A program made the position numbers and the translations under genes. The notes beneath the pieces were generated by a model, which saw only the letters and a program-made list of their open reading frames with translations, did not search any database and was not told where the DNA came from. Positions 1 through 12,206 of a stretch of DNA of 64,000 nt are shown one piece after another (the stretch's first letter is position 1; every line of letters starts with the position of its first letter). This stretch comes from Datisca glomerata (taxonomy: Eukaryota; Streptophyta; Magnoliopsida; Cucurbitales; Datiscaceae), in assembly GCA_003255025.1 (NCBI GenBank), contig QANY01009128.1, positions 1,984,547 to 2,048,546 of the forward strand, written 5' to 3'.

Positions 1-1394
1 GCATAAATCAAAATATAATCATACATAACATAGTAAATAATTTCATCATCATATGAAAAAAAATACTTAATCATAAGATTGAGGAGCATAAAGAAATAAT
101 AAAAACAATTTTACGTTATATATGCTACACTTATAACATATGAACTGAATTACTATGTAAACCTACTTATCTAGATTCACTACGAATTAAATTCAACAAC
201 ATATTCATATAATAACTACATATATTTAATTAACTAGGAGTGCGAGTGAGGTCAGAAACGGGTGGGAATAAAACGAGTGAAATTTGATCAAAACGGTTCA
301 GGCTGCTTCAACTTGGTCTAGTTAATCTGAAACCAGTTTTGTTCAGTTCTATTGGGATGAATCGGTCTGGTTGGGTTGAATCGGTTCGAGTTGATTTGGC
401 TGGACCAGCTTGATCTGGTCTGATTGAACTGGTTTGATCCGATTCAACTGAAACGATTCCGGCTATGTAAAATCTAGATCGGGTCGGGTCAAAATCAACT
501 GGATCACAAGACCCAGTTGCAGTCAATGCAGAGAGCGAACAAGGAAAGAAAGACAGAAAAAGAAAGAAAGCAAGGAGTTAAGCTTACCGAACGCAATAAC
601 GACGATCCGACAAAAATGATCAAGGGGATGCCATAAGAGAGAACCAAAGATACAAAGTGTGGAAGTCAAGAATCGGAGAGAAAAATAATAGAACAGCTGA
701 AAGAGAGAAGGATAATAAGCAAAAGGCTTACCGAAATCGATACACAATGACGGTGCGACGACGATGTCAGAAACAGATATTGACAAAATGCCTATCACTG
801 AAAAATTGAGAAAAATACAGAATTGGATATTATATAAACATTGAAATAGAAAGGTTGAATGCATGAGGAACGAGAGAAAGAAAAATAAAATGGCTTACCG
901 GAATTGAGGAACAATGGCGTTTCGGGGGCGATGCAAAGACCTCAAAAACAAATATGGAAGAGGAAGAATTAACTGAAAATTTCAGAATTCAATAAATATA
1001 TATAAACATTAAAATATACAAATCTGAATTGAGAAAGAGAGAAACGATTAAAAGAATGAATAAATAGAAAAGAAATGGTTTACCTTAAAATTGACAACGA
1101 AACAAATGAAAAGAAGAAGAACAGACGGCATCCTGGGGAAGAAAACTGTAAAAGAGAGAAATATCAGTTACAGGGAGAAGGCTTCGCTAAAACAAATGGG
1201 AGAGAATGAGGGATATCAAAAGTGATAGTGGATGATTTGGCTAAGGTGTAATGTGTTTAAGGTGTGAGTGGGTGAAAGGTTCATGAGTTAGAAGTGGAGA
1301 ATGAGCTGGGTTTATACTAAGGTGTAATATTTATACGGTGTGAGCGATAATGCAATTATACAATTACCACCCCTTATAAAGCTGGGGTATTACA
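1..1394 (-). mobile_element. 3' LTR (partial) of Ty3/gypsy chromovirus
   Basis: The stretch from about 342 to 1394 is a diverged copy of 6681-7740. Both carry the same pattern of GGTTGGGTTGAAT-like repeats, then purine-rich stretches (gagagcgaacaaggaaagaaa), then a terminal GGGGTATTACA. Read on the minus strand the LTR starts TGTAATACCCC. The equivalent right-hand copy is 1737 bp, so the far end of this LTR lies beyond the left edge of the window. Purine-rich sequence just inside the LTR (minus strand, about 1395-1425) fits a polypurine tract. The two copies differ by many substitutions and indels, including about 100 bp at 240-340 not seen in the right copy, so the insertion is old. Confidence 0.8.
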
Positions 1395-1515
1395 TTCTTA
1401 CCTTCTTAAGAACTTTCATCCTCAAAAGGAATATATCTTATTGAAATAACTTCGGATACTTGATACGTATCTCCGCTTCTCATTCCCATGTTGCTTCCTC
1501 AATCCAATGATTTCT

Positions 1516-1842
1516 CTAGATAACCTTGACCAACTGCATCGTTCTGTTATGAAGAGTCTGATTCTTGCGCTCTAGAATTTCGACTGCTTTCTCTTCATAA
1601 GTTAGATCATCACGAACTTGTAGAGGTTCAAAATTGATGACATGCATTGGATCAGGCACGTACTTGTGAAATCGAGACATGAAACACATTATGAACACCT
1701 GAAAGAGCTGGTGGTAAAGCTGCTGGTAGGCCATAGGACCGATAGGATCCAATATCTCAAAAGGACCAATAAACTTAGGACTCAGCTTCCCCTTGCAACT
1801 AAAACGCATAACTCCCTTCATTGGGGCAAAGTTAAGAAACAC
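1516..1842 (-). pseudogene. Integrase C-terminus with chromodomain-like tail (gypsy remnant)
   Basis: This 108-codon open stretch begins near a KLSPKFIGPFEIL motif, the conserved GPF-containing beta-barrel of chromovirus integrases. It continues through an HVSMLHKY-like region (here FMSRFHKYVPDP) and ends in an RDDLTYEEKAVEILERK segment typical of the start of the integrase-fused chromodomain. In the family this domain targets integration to heterochromatin by binding modified histones. The chromodomain is cut short by a frame break towards 1500, and the upstream integrase core (about 1850-2500) is in several broken frames. Confidence 0.75.
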
Positions 1843-1849
1843 ATGATCA

Positions 1850-2776
1850 CCCAGTTCAAATTCAAGATCTTTCCTCCTGACATTTGCGTAACTCTTTTGC
1901 CTACTCTAAGCAGTCTTCATTCTATCACTGATTCTCTAACTAGCTTCATTCGTAGACTAAATCAAGTTAGGGCCCAAAAATTTATGTTCGTCAACTTCAT
2001 CTCAGTGAACCGGCGACTGTCACTTTTTCCCATAAAGTGCCTCAAACGGAGTCATACCAATCGTCGTCTGGTAACTGTTATTGTAAGTGAAATCCACGAG
2101 TGTCAAATGCATGTCCTAACTACCAAAGAAATCCAAAACACAAGCTTGAAGCATATCCTTTAATGTATGAATCGTTCGCTCAGATTGCCCATCAGTTTGT
2201 AGATGGAAAGTTGTACTAAAATCCAATTGAGTACCCAATGCTTTCTGTAGACTTCGCCAAAAATTTCCGCAGATCCCGATATGATACTATAGACATCGGA
2301 ACCCCATGAAGTCGAACAATCTCTCAGATATACAACTGAGCTCAATCCTCAACTGAGAATGTAGTCTTGCCAGGTAAAAAGTGTGCAGTATAACATTTTA
2401 CAATCATCGGTAGCCCTGAAACGAAATCCATAGTCAATGCTCTCACTTCCATTCAGGAATACATAACGGTTGCAAGACCCCAGATGGTCGTGTGTCTCTA
2501 AGCCTTGATCTGTTGACACACCAAACACTTACTAACAAACTCAGCGATATCACGCTTCATACCATTCCATAAATAATGTAACCTTAAATCATGATACATC
2601 TTAGTACTGCGAGGGTGCATAGTGTATGGTGAACTATGAGCCTCCGTGAGTAATTCCTGCCTAATGACTGCGTCTTTCAGAACATAAATCCTCTCATGAA
2701 AGCGAAGAGCTGAATCATTACTAGTATAGAACCCTTGCCTTTTGTTCGAACCCATTTCACTTTGAATCAAAAGCAA
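1850..2776 (-). pseudogene. Integrase core and H2C2 zinc-binding domain (gypsy remnant)
   Basis: At 2498-2776 the minus strand encodes the N-terminal HHCC zinc-binding domain: residues with H-x-S-x-Y-x-x-H-P spacing followed by KCLVCQQIKA. Further along, 2160-2345 holds core-domain pieces (a GSDVYS and [11 protein letters not shown] stretch matching the region between the second catalytic Asp and the Glu). The frame shifts several times between these parts. The function in a live element would be insertion of the cDNA into chromosomes; this copy is dead. Confidence 0.7.
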
Positions 2777-2979
2777 CTCAGAGTCTGAGTTTGTGCATCG
2801 ATAACGTGTTGCTGCAATGATGGTTAAACTGTGAGTTGAGCTAACTGTGCTATAGTGTCTTTCAGCAATACCTAAATCTTTGTACGTTCAAAATCCTCCA
2901 GGATATGCTCTTGAGACGTAATCAGAGCTGCTGAAAAAGCTGATTTTTTACTTAAGGCATCAGCCACTACTTTTTCCTT

Positions 2980-3573
2980 TCATGGGCAATAAATGATTTC
3001 ACAGTCATAATCCTTCACCAGTTCCAACCAATAGTGTAGCCTCATGTTTAGCTTTTTCTGAGTGAAAAAGTATTTGAGACTCTTATGATCTATGTAAATC
3101 TGCCACTTACAACCATACAAGTAATGTCTCCAAATCTTGAGGGCAAATACAACTGTAGCCAACTCCAAATCATGCATATGATAGTTCTATTCATAAGGTT
3201 TGAGTTAACGAGAAGCATATGCTATGACCTTTCCCTGTTGCATCAAAACACAACCCAGACCACTTTTGAAAGCATCACTATAAATCACAAAGTCGCTATT
3301 ACCATATGGAATGGTCAACACTGGTGCTTACACTAATTTTTGTTTAAGGCTCTGAAAACATTTCTCACACTCAGTTGTCCAAGTAAAGGTGGAGTTCTTC
3401 CTGGTCAACTGAGTAAGTGGAACAACGATCTTTACAAAATTTTCAACGAATCTCCTATAATATCCTGCTAGATCCAGAAAATTATGATTTTCCCCAACAT
3501 TTGTCGATTGAGGCCAACTAACCACCACTTCAATCCTAGACGGGTCAACGAATATTCCATCTCGAGATACCAC
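2980..3573 (-). pseudogene. RT thumb and RNase H (gypsy remnant)
   Basis: The piece at 3328-3573 carries the connection following the polymerase domain (FLDLAGYYRRFVENF, then LTRKNSTFTWTTECEKCF). At 2980-3177 is the RNase H segment with [11 protein letters not shown] and [16 protein letters not shown], a strong signature of plant Ty3/gypsy RNase H. A frame break and a stop separate the two pieces. Confidence 0.85.
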
Positions 3574-4315
3574 ATGACTAAGGAATGATACTTGCTAAAG
3601 CCAAAACTCACACTTCTAGAATTTGACATACTGGTGTGTCATTAATGCTTGCAAAATAATTCTGAGATGATCCATATGCTCAACCTCCAATCTAAAGCAT
3701 ACCAGAATATCATCAATGAAGAAAATCACAAAAGAATCCAAGTATCTTTGAACACCATGTTCATCAAATCCATAAAGGTTGTCAGAGCATTATTTAATCC
3801 AAACGACATCACTACAAACTCTTAATGGTCATAACGAGTACGAAACGTTGTCTTACGAATATCCTCATCTCGAATCTTAAACTGATGGTAACCTGATCTC
3901 AAATCAATTTTAGAGAATGATGCTCCATGAAGTTGATCAAAGAAATCCGTAATGAGCGATAACGGATACTTATTCTTGATAATGACTCTATTCAACTCCT
4001 TGTAGTCAATGCATAGCATCATCGATCAATATTTATTTTTGATAAATAATACTGGAGCACCTTAAGGTGAAATACTAGGTCTAATGAAACCCTTATCCAG
4101 TATTTTTTACGTTGGTCCTTCAATTCTTTCAACTCTTTAGGAGCCATACGATACGGAGTTTTGGATATGAGGGCAGTGCCTAGTACTAACTCAATACGAA
4201 AATTCATCTCCCGAGGAGGAGAAAGTACCGACAAATCATCAAGAAAGACCTCCAAAAATTCACAAACAACTGGAACTGATCGAATATCCACATTTGTCTT
4301 AGATGTATCCACCAC
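3574..4315 (-). pseudogene. Reverse transcriptase palm/fingers (gypsy remnant)
   Basis: Minus-strand reading gives [18 protein letters not shown] and [15 protein letters not shown] (3822-4022), the classical RT motifs including the first catalytic Asp in [16 protein letters not shown] motif, equivalent to Y-x-D-D, is readable with its Asp codons near 3709-3714. The segment 4019-4315 is the start of RT. Stops and frameshifts separate the pieces. Confidence 0.85.
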
Positions 4316-4390
4316 AGAAGCTAAGTAACCCCAGTTACCACGATCAAGTAGGCATTATGCCCATAAAGTAGATAAAACCTTTGGTATAGG

Positions 4391-4573
4391 TCATTGTTGG
4401 GATCCCCTAAACTTGAAGCTAGGTCTACCTGGAGGTAGGAATCGAACTTCCTTTCGGTAACAGTCTATGTTGGCATAGTTAGCAGCCAACCAGTCCATCC
4501 CTAAAAGTACGCGAAAAGCATGCATCCCTAGGACTATAAGCCTAGCATACATAACATGATCTACTATCAACAC
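4391..4573 (-). pseudogene. Aspartic protease fragment (gypsy remnant)
   Basis: A 60-codon piece containing VLLGMDWLAANYANIDC matches the C-terminal part of plant gypsy proteases (the flap-distal GMDWL motif). The catalytic D-S/T-G triplet would lie to the right, at about 4600-4750, but I cannot read it in one frame. Confidence 0.7.
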
Positions 4574-4780
4574 TAAACAACTCTATATCGTCGTATTGGC
4601 CAGAAGGGAAGCTCAAGAAGGCGTAGAAACACATAACTCAAAACTCAATGGAACAACATGCAATGATGCATGAGTCCAAACAAAGCAGATATAAAAGAGA
4701 GTGTGGATCTAGAATCAATCAATGTAAAAGATGAATGTCCTAGTACAAGTAATATACATGGCACAATTGTATCTGACTGC

Positions 4781-5820
4781 TCATCTTCCTGGTGAGGTAT
4801 GCGAAAACCTTCCATTTTGCTTTATCTCCAGCGATGTTGCTATTATGTCCTCGAGTAAGTAAAGGGCACTATCCGAGGTAATGCCCAGTCTTTCCACACT
4901 TAAGCAAGTGTTGTTAGCCTTAAAACACTGGCTGTTGTGGTGCTTGTTATATGTAGCGCACAAGAGGTTTTGATTTTATTGCCTGCCTTTTTGCGTTGTG
5001 GGGACTTGGAAGAGAATTTTGAGGTTTTCTCTTTCCATGAAACGATTACTCTGACCGTGATGGTGCACCAAGTGGAAGATTTTATTCCATCAACAAGGTT
5101 GTTTCAACCACTGTCGCATAGATGGTGTGCTTATAGAGCGACACATAACCCTTTATCTCTAGGCGAAGTCCCCTTTCAAATGCCTGAGCCTTCTTGATCT
5201 CGTTATCAACATAATGCATGGCATAGCGAGATAATTCCTTGAACTTCCTATCATAATCAGCAACAGTCATATTATCTTCACCAGCCTAAGAAATTTGGCC
5301 TGCTTACTTGTCCTAACGATAAAAAGAAAATACTTCTCGAAGAACAACTCCTTAAATCAATCCCAAGTCACCAGATTATGCACAACATCCATGAGCTCTT
5401 ATGTGAGCTCCCACCATTTTGAGTTTCTCGTGTTAGCATAAAAAATTACACAAACAACCTTTTGAATATCAGAACACAATATAAACTGTAGGATCTGCTC
5501 CAATATCACAATCCATTCGTCAGCTGACAATGAGTCGGACGAGTGACCGTCAAATTTTAGCCGGTTCAACCTCCTGAATATGTGGATCAGTTGCATGTCA
5601 ACCGTTGTTGTCTGATGTGGTTGTTGTTGTTGAGTTGGGCGAGCCGTCGTTGTCTGACTCAACAACTTCAAAAATTCTTGAAACATTTTGATCATGGTTT
5701 CCAGAGGGTTCGCAGCAGGATCGACCGATGCGTGATTGTTGTTTCTAGTAGGGGTTCCATTACTCTACTACCCACAAAAGTCATGACTTACCAAAAGCAT
5801 AATCTTATCGCACAAATATA
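4781..5820 (-). pseudogene. Gag polyprotein fragments with degenerate zinc knuckles
   Basis: Three broken pieces on the minus strand. 5399-5695 is a glutamine-rich N-terminal gag piece with the conserved FDG...DEWI block. 5082-5270 carries the retrotransposon gag core (MTVADYDRKFKELSRYA). 4781-4963 carries a decayed nucleocapsid zinc region, CATYNKHHNSQC followed by NNTC, where the second Cys of the first knuckle is Tyr. The first codons of gag probably lie near 5820. Confidence 0.7.
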
Positions 5821-5989
5821 ACATAAACGTAACAAACATGCCATAGTGAAACTAAAGCACATCATATTGAATCAATAATAAAACACATATCACATGTGTG
5901 CATACCTGACTTTTAAGGTGATAGAGGGGCCTAGTGAGCAACATGTCATATTTTTCACTAAGAAAAGTCTACAAAATCTAAAACCTTTA

Positions 5990-6000
5990 CTCTGATACCA
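5990..6000 (-). other. Primer-binding site (initiator Met tRNA type)
   Basis: The minus strand reads TGGTATCAGAG, which matches the usual plant LTR-retrotransposon site complementary to the 3' end of initiator methionine tRNA. It lies three bases from the inner end of the 5' LTR. This fixes the element's orientation and one LTR border. Confidence 0.9.
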
Positions 6001-6003
6001 GAC

Positions 6004-7740
6004 TGTAACGCCCCAATTTCTGGGGGTTAAACATGCTTGTAATTTCACTTATTTAAATTTGTCAATTCAATTGAAACTTTAATTGGAGAAAGTTCACAAA
6101 TTGAAAGTTCTAATTTTAACATTAAATAGCGAAAGCATAAAATTATTTTAAGAGAATATCTACTCAATAAACTGAAATAAATAATTCATTACTCTATAAT
6201 AAAGTCAATTACAAAAATTTATAAAACATGAAAGTCAAACATATTATCAAAGACCAAAACATAAAAATTCATAAGTTCTTGAATCAACTGTAATTAAACT
6301 GAATCTGTTTCTGATGTCATATAATAATAGTTATGGAAAATCTCACATTTTCACTGACTGTGGCAGTCTCTCACTCATGTTGCTCTCCATCACCTGTAAC
6401 ATATTCATCTATGGAGGTGAGTATTAAAAATACTCAGTAAATAAACCCACATACTAATAAGTTTCACGTGACATAAATATAAATATATAACTCATGCAAC
6501 TTTAATTTAACACATTCATTTTATTATTAAATAATATAAAGTTCTTGTAATTAATATAACTGATTTCGTAGTTAACAAATAACTTGAACTTGTACTTATT
6601 CTTGTTAATACCTGTACTTGCTTGATCATGATTCGACTAGGTATATCCTTCAATTAACAACCTACTCAGAATCGGGTTAGTTCAGTTCTATTGGGCCGAA
6701 TCGATCTGGTTGGGTTGAATTAGTTTGGGTTGTTTTGTATGGACCGGCTCGATCTGGTCTGATTGAACCGGTTCAACTAAAATGGCTCGGGTTGGACATA
6801 TCTATGTCGGGTCTTGCGACCCAATTGCAGTCGTCAATACAGAGAGCGAACAAGGAAAGAAAGACGAGAGAGAGAAAGAAAGAAAGCAAGGAATTAAGCT
6901 TATCAAACAGAATAAAGACGAAGCAAACAACTACGATCTGACGAAAACAATCAAGGGGCTATTATAAGAGAGAACCAAAGATACAGAGTACGAAAGTCAA
7001 GAATCGGAGAGAAAAGCCAAGAAGAAGGAGAAAAATCAAAGGGCTTACCGAAATTGATTCACAACGATGGTGCGATGACGATATCAAAAATAGAGATGGA
7101 CAAAATGCCTATCACTGAAAAATTAAGAAAAATACAGAATTGGATATTATAAAAACATTGAAATAGAAAGATTAAGGTTGAAAGCTTGAGGAACAAGTGA
7201 AAGAAAAATAAAATGCTTATCAGAATTGAGGAACAATGGCGTTGCGGCGGGGATGCAAAGACCTCAAAAACATAGATGTAAGAGGAAGAATTAACTAAAA
7301 ATTGAAAAAATTTCAGAATTCAATAAATATATATAAACATTGAAATATACAAATCTGAATTGAGAAAGCGAGAAACGATTAAAAGAATGAAGAAATAGAG
7401 AAGAAATTGTTTACCTTAAAATTGACAACGAAACAAATGAAAGACGAACGGAGAAGAAGAGAAGAACAGAGGGGCGTCGCTGGGGGAAGAAAACTGTAAA
7501 AGAGAAAATAGCAGTTACAGGGAGAAGGCTTCGTGTAAAACAAATGGGAGAATGAGGGATATGAAAAGTGATAGTGGACGACTAGGCAAAGGTGTAATGT
7601 GTTTAGTTGTGAGTGGGGGAAGGGTTCGTAAGTTAGAACTTAGAAGTGGAGAATGAGGGGGTTTATACTAGGATGTAATACTTATACGATGTGAGGATAA
7701 TGCAATTACACAATTACCCCATAAAGCTTGGGGTATTATA
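6004..7740 (-). mobile_element. 5' LTR of the Ty3/gypsy chromovirus (complete)
   Basis: It runs from TGTAACGCCCC (6004) to GGGGTATTATA (7740). On the minus strand it therefore starts T(G/A)TAATACCCC and ends GGGGCGTTACA; the left LTR still has the TG start. The length is 1737 bp. The element ends form an extended imperfect inverted repeat of about 11 bp. The base pairs at 7741-7745 (AGTTG) should be one copy of the target-site duplication; the other lies outside the window. Confidence 0.85.
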
Positions 7741-8780
7741 AGTTGCATCTAGTTCTGAACGGTCTAGATTAGGTCTGAAAAGGCAAAAAAAAATATGTAA
7801 ACTTGTTTGAGCTTATAACTATTAGGTAGATTTGGTCTGCTTATATTTAGATAGACGATTTAAACCTATATCTGAAAGGATATTAGTTAGTCCTTGTGAG
7901 GATTCTTGTGAAAATATATTTATTTATATAAGATACTATAAAGAGAGTACTTCTAGATCGACTAATTATCTTTAGAATATAACGAGGATGATTAACAACA
8001 ATTGATAAGATGCTACATACAGGCCACCGTCCGTGAGACTTATAAAAGGCTCAAATCAACTCTTAAAAGAGTAAAACAAATAAGCTAACCAAATTAGATG
8101 TTTTCAATTCGATGAGTGGGACCTGAGTCGTCCAGACGATCAGATAATCTATTTGAGTTATGCACAGAGAATATGAACCCACGTTCAATTACCTCATACT
8201 TGTATCGAAAATCATTATCATCAGAGCTGAGACGTAGATGATCAATTCTGAGATGATAGGGATAACATCCAAACATGAGGAACATGCCACCAGGATGTTC
8301 ATGGTTCAGTCCGGTTTGGTTTGTGGCAAAAAGGGTATCGAACTGAAATTTTGATTTGATAATATCATCGAACCAAACTTGTTGTAAAAAAGAACTGAAC
8401 CAAACCGAATTAAAAAAATTGGTCTGGTTCTTTGATTTAGCCTATGAAAAAATATTTTTAAAAGATATTACTAAAAATATAATATGTGACTGAATATCAG
8501 TCCAATTTGTATTCGGATAACAAAATAAAAAAAATAGGCTAAGGTTTTGAAAACTATCAAAATTTGAAATAAAATAAAAATAAAAATTCTTTTATTCCAC
8601 CGAACTGCATCTCTGTAAACAACCTATGGAAAATCTTTCAGTTTGTTTCGGTTAGTTGACAATTTCATCCTTACCTGCCACCTTTAATCGCCGCATCAAA
8701 AGATTCAAAACACAGGTGCGATAAGCAACCCATAGCCGAAAAGCTAATATCTTTGAACTACTACCATTTTCTCTTTATTC
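7741..8780. other. Intergenic, AT-rich, with possible small MITE remnant
   Basis: No gene seen. At 8299-8322 there is a GGTTCAGTCCGGTTTGGTTTG tract. Near-complementary sequence (GAACTGAACCAAACCGAAT) follows at 8391-8412, suggesting a small inverted-repeat element, but outer ends and a target duplication are not clear. The right part is the likely upstream region of the OTU gene. Confidence 0.4.
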
Positions 8781-9400
8781 AGGAAAGAGCAGGTCAGCTT
8801 CTCTCTCTCTCTCTCGCCCTAATTTTTATTCTTTCCTTCAATCCATGTATATCTACGTGTGTTTGGGTTCTCAAATCTCTTTCTTTATTCTCAATTATTG
8901 TTCTCCTTAGGCTATTCTTGTTCTTGGTATGAACTCGGATCTGGGACTGTCATTTTTTCATTCGTTGTTCTGTAGAACTTATGATTCGCACATTCAAACT
9001 CACTTTAATATATGAAATCTCTTATAATTGGCTGTAGATTGTATTAATTCAGCTCTTTTCATTTCCTTACTCCTCTCGATGAATTGGGGTGATTAAGTTC
9101 GATTCTTGTTCAGGTTTGAGTCTTCTGTTGAATGTTTGCAAATTCTTGGTTCTTCTTACAGCTTATCTTTTGTTTATGCGTCTTTTCTTTTCTTCCTTCA
9201 AGTAAAACTAATATTTTAAACTTCATTTTCTATGCTTTTACAAAATTGTGGGTGTCTATAGTAATTTCTCATTGAGTTACTTATGGAACTTTTTTGCTAC
9301 CTCTTTAATTGAACATGGAATTACTGTAGTATTCGTGTTAAGACTCGAAATCACAATTTATAGCTTGTGTTGATTCCTTTCAGGTTATATTAATTCTATC
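8781..9400 (+). promoter_or_regulatory. 5' leader of the OTU gene with a leader intron
   Basis: A CT-rich patch (about 8799-8814) marks a likely transcription start region. A TTCCTTTCAG acceptor ends at 9383, only 17 bases before the start codon, so the leader is probably spliced. The donor is uncertain; candidates are GTCAGC near 8794 and GTATGA near 8938. Leader introns are common in plant housekeeping genes. Confidence 0.5.
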
Positions 9401-11302
9401 ATGGAAGGTCTTGTCGTTAGAAGGGTTATTCCGTCAGATAACAGTTGCCTCTTCAATGCCGTAGGGTAACCCCAGATTACATTATTTCTACTTCCATTCC
9501 ATAATACAATTGTATGCATGCTTGAGGTTTATACTTTATCCTTGTTTCAGGTATATTATGGACCATGACAAGCATAAAGCTCCTGAGTTAAGACAGGTTA
9601 GGATATATTATGCCTTGTGTTAATGTCAATATGTAACTCTATTTGAAGTGCTGATTCTTCAGAAATGTTTCCATTTAAGTAGGCATAAATGAGTAAATTG
9701 TTTATACTCGTTGGCCAAGAATTATGCTAAACTGGTTTATCCGCTGAGAGAGTCTCGATATAGAAGTTTTATCACACAATCGTAAAGTATCTTGAAAGAT
9801 TTTATTGGATAGATCAGTAAAGCACCAGGCTTCTCTCTCTCTCTCTAGATTTAATTGTTGATGAAGGTGATATAGATTTCCATCAATTTGAATCATTAAT
9901 TCTTTTGGGGGATTCTCTTAAGGTTATAGCTGCAACAGTGGCCAGTGATCCAATAAAATATTCTGAAGCATTCCTTGGAAAGCCAAATGAAGAGTATTGT
10001 GCTTGGATTCTTGACTCGGAGAAGTGGGGAGGTTTGTCAGAATCCTTTTGCTTTTCTCTGATATATTGTGCTTACCATCCCTGCCTTTGTCGAAATGTTT
10101 CTGACCATTATGATGTTTATTGGAATCTCTTGATATATTGTGCTTACCATGTTTGTTTTATGATGTGAAGGTGCCATTGAGCTTTCAATATTAGCAGATT
10201 ATTATGGACGGGAAATTGCAGCATATGATATTCAGACCACAAGATGTGATTTGTATGGTCAGGTCAGTATAAGTATTCAGTTACCTTTACATGTGTATCT
10301 TGCTAAGTTTACTTTTACTGAATGTTTTTCCGTGTTACTTGACAGGAAATGAGATATTCAGAGAGGGTTATGCTGGTTTATGATGGGCTCCATTACGATG
10401 CTCTAGCAGTATGGCTTACTAACCTTTTTCTTTGTTAATTTAAGCATGATTATAAACTAATAATAGCGATTGATATTGTTGACAGTGGGCATCTTTACAT
10501 CTTGATAGTTTCTGTTTGTCTTAATATGTTTTCCACCTTGGCTTGTACGTTCTGTATTTATAGATGTCCCCATTTGAGGGGGCTCCAGATGAGTTCGACC
10601 AAACAATCTTTGCTGTGCAGAAGGACAGGTCTATCGAGCAAGTCGAGGGGCTAGCTCTCAACTTCGTTAAAGATCAACAAAGGTAACCTAAAGTATATTG
10701 ATGTTCATGGAGCGGGGGAAATTCATAGACTTTTAGAAGCTTTATTTCATATCAAGCTTTTCGTACAAAGCATCGATATTCTTGAATTATGAGTTATAGA
10801 GAATTTGTTGTGGTAGCTCAATTCAAAGTATCAATTTTTAGGCTCCCTGCTTCCAAATATTTTCAACATACACTATTGGGAGAATAAAGCCCTTTTGAGC
10901 GTATAACACGATATTGACAATGAAACCAGTTTAGTATCTCTTGTGAAGGAACAGAATGAGTTTTGCCGTATTAACAGCTTGTAAATTGAATTCTGTTTAG
11001 GAAGAAAACTTGTTTGAGAACTTTCTTTGTGATATAAGTAGGCTTAACTTAATTTTAAACCTGACTTAATTCCTATACCTTTTGCAGAAGAAGGAGATTT
11101 ACTGACACTGCAAACTTCACTTTACGCTGTGGTGTATGCCAAATAGGGGTAATTGGGCAGAAGGTATGTTTTTCTTAATATGAGAAGCTTGATATTTGTT
11201 ATCTTATTATATGTTTCTCTCTAAAATCTCTCTGTGAATATGCAGGAGGCTGTTGAGCATGCACAAGCCACAGGCCATGTAAACTTTCAAGAATACAGAT
11301 AA
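9401..11302 (+). CDS. OTU2: OTU-domain cysteine protease (deubiquitinase), OTU2/YOD1-like
   Basis: Eight coding exons, all with GT/AG borders and joining phases: 9401-9465, 9551-9596, 9923-10031, 10171-10262, 10346-10408, 10564-10682, 11088-11163, 11246-11302. They give 208 residues. The OTU catalytic Cys is C16 within PSDNSCLFNA, with D13 before it. The catalytic His is H120 in DGLHYDAL. Residues 38-90 carry AATVASDP, EYCAWI and DSEKWGG, typical of the yeast Otu1/human YOD1 group. A C-terminal C2H2-type zinc finger is formed by C179, C182, H195 and H201, also typical of this group. Family members remove ubiquitin chains, often with Cdc48/p97 in ER-associated degradation; that role here is inferred. 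All key residues are present, so it should be active. The nearest Arabidopsis match from memory is OTU2 (At1g50670). Start chosen because the family begins MEG-VVRRVIPSDNSC. Confidence 0.95.
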
Positions 11303-12206
11303 CATAATACACTTTATTTGCAAGAGACGATTAATAGCGCAAATTTGATTGAATATGACTGATCCTGTCAACTAAGCTCATCAGAGCAAATCTGTGTTGT
11401 CATTTGCTTTGCATACTGTTGTAGAACATTGTATTGTATTGAATGAAAACATTTGTTTCTGTAATCCAACATTTATAAGATTAAGAAATGTTTTCTCAAA
11501 TGTTTGGGCCAGACAAGTCCGAGCCAGTCGCTCGTTTTTTATGGGCCGTTCTTCATAAATATCAAAAACATATTTGATGATCGAAATGTGTAGGAAAGCC
11601 CTGGATATAGAAAAAAAAATCAACGCAAATATAATCGATTTCTCATATTTTTTTAACCATCCAAGGGAAAAATGTAAGCCAATTGCCAAATGAACAGCAA
11701 AGGCTGCAAAGAGCATCGCAATCACATTCTACCGGAGACTCTAGCAATGTCCAGCATCATGGTAAAAATTTCTGCAAATCCAGATCTCTAACATGAATTT
11801 CTATTCTTTAATGGTGCCTCTTGAGTTTCGAATTACACGGTACACCATAACATGCTTTGACATCTCTTACAACACTATTTTCTTGACAAGTAACCTTTCC
11901 TAAAGAATTAAACCCGGACTTGTTTAAGATCATAATTCTGAAAGGCTGCTGCAAGGAGTTTTACAGAAACAAGGAAACAAAACTATCAACAGTGCGTATT
12001 GTTGGACTATACATGAAAGAACATGATTTTAAGCATGCCCAATAATGTTGTTTGTCTATGTTAAAGTTTCCTTGCTGACCTTTAGGCAGGCAGAAAATGG
12101 GGTGCCTTGTTGTCCATGTGCATGATAGGCGATAAAACTTTTGTTCCCGCAATGAAACTGTTTATGGACATCTAGAAATTCAGAAAGCGTCAACTTCTTG
12201 GAGCAT
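11303..12206. other. Shared 3' flank of two convergent genes
   Basis: The OTU gene ends at 11302 and the coiled-coil gene, on the other strand, ends at 12207. The 904 bp between them must hold both 3' untranslated regions and polyadenylation signals. AT-rich words suitable as plant polyadenylation signals occur on both strands. No further gene is supported. Confidence 0.7.

Larger units (their letters stand above)
1395..6003 (-). mobile_element. Internal region of degraded Tekay/Del-like chromovirus
   Basis: Reading the minus strand from 6003 to 1395, recognisable pieces come in the order gag, zinc knuckle, protease, reverse transcriptase, RNase H, integrase and integrase C-terminus with chromodomain-like sequence. 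This is the Ty3/gypsy order; the integrase tail and the gag zinc region resemble the Tekay/Del chromovirus clade. Frames are broken by many stops and small indels and no ORF exceeds about 100 codons, so it cannot encode working proteins. It is flanked by the two LTR copies and a primer-binding site. Confidence 0.85.

Noticed and set aside
1642..2163. 173-codon plus-strand ORF
   Set aside because: Antisense to the gypsy integrase remnant, no domain of its own.
11381..11725. 114-codon hydrophobic ORF on minus
   Set aside because: Lies in the shared 3' flank, has no known motif, and its apparent hydrophobicity follows from AT-rich DNA.
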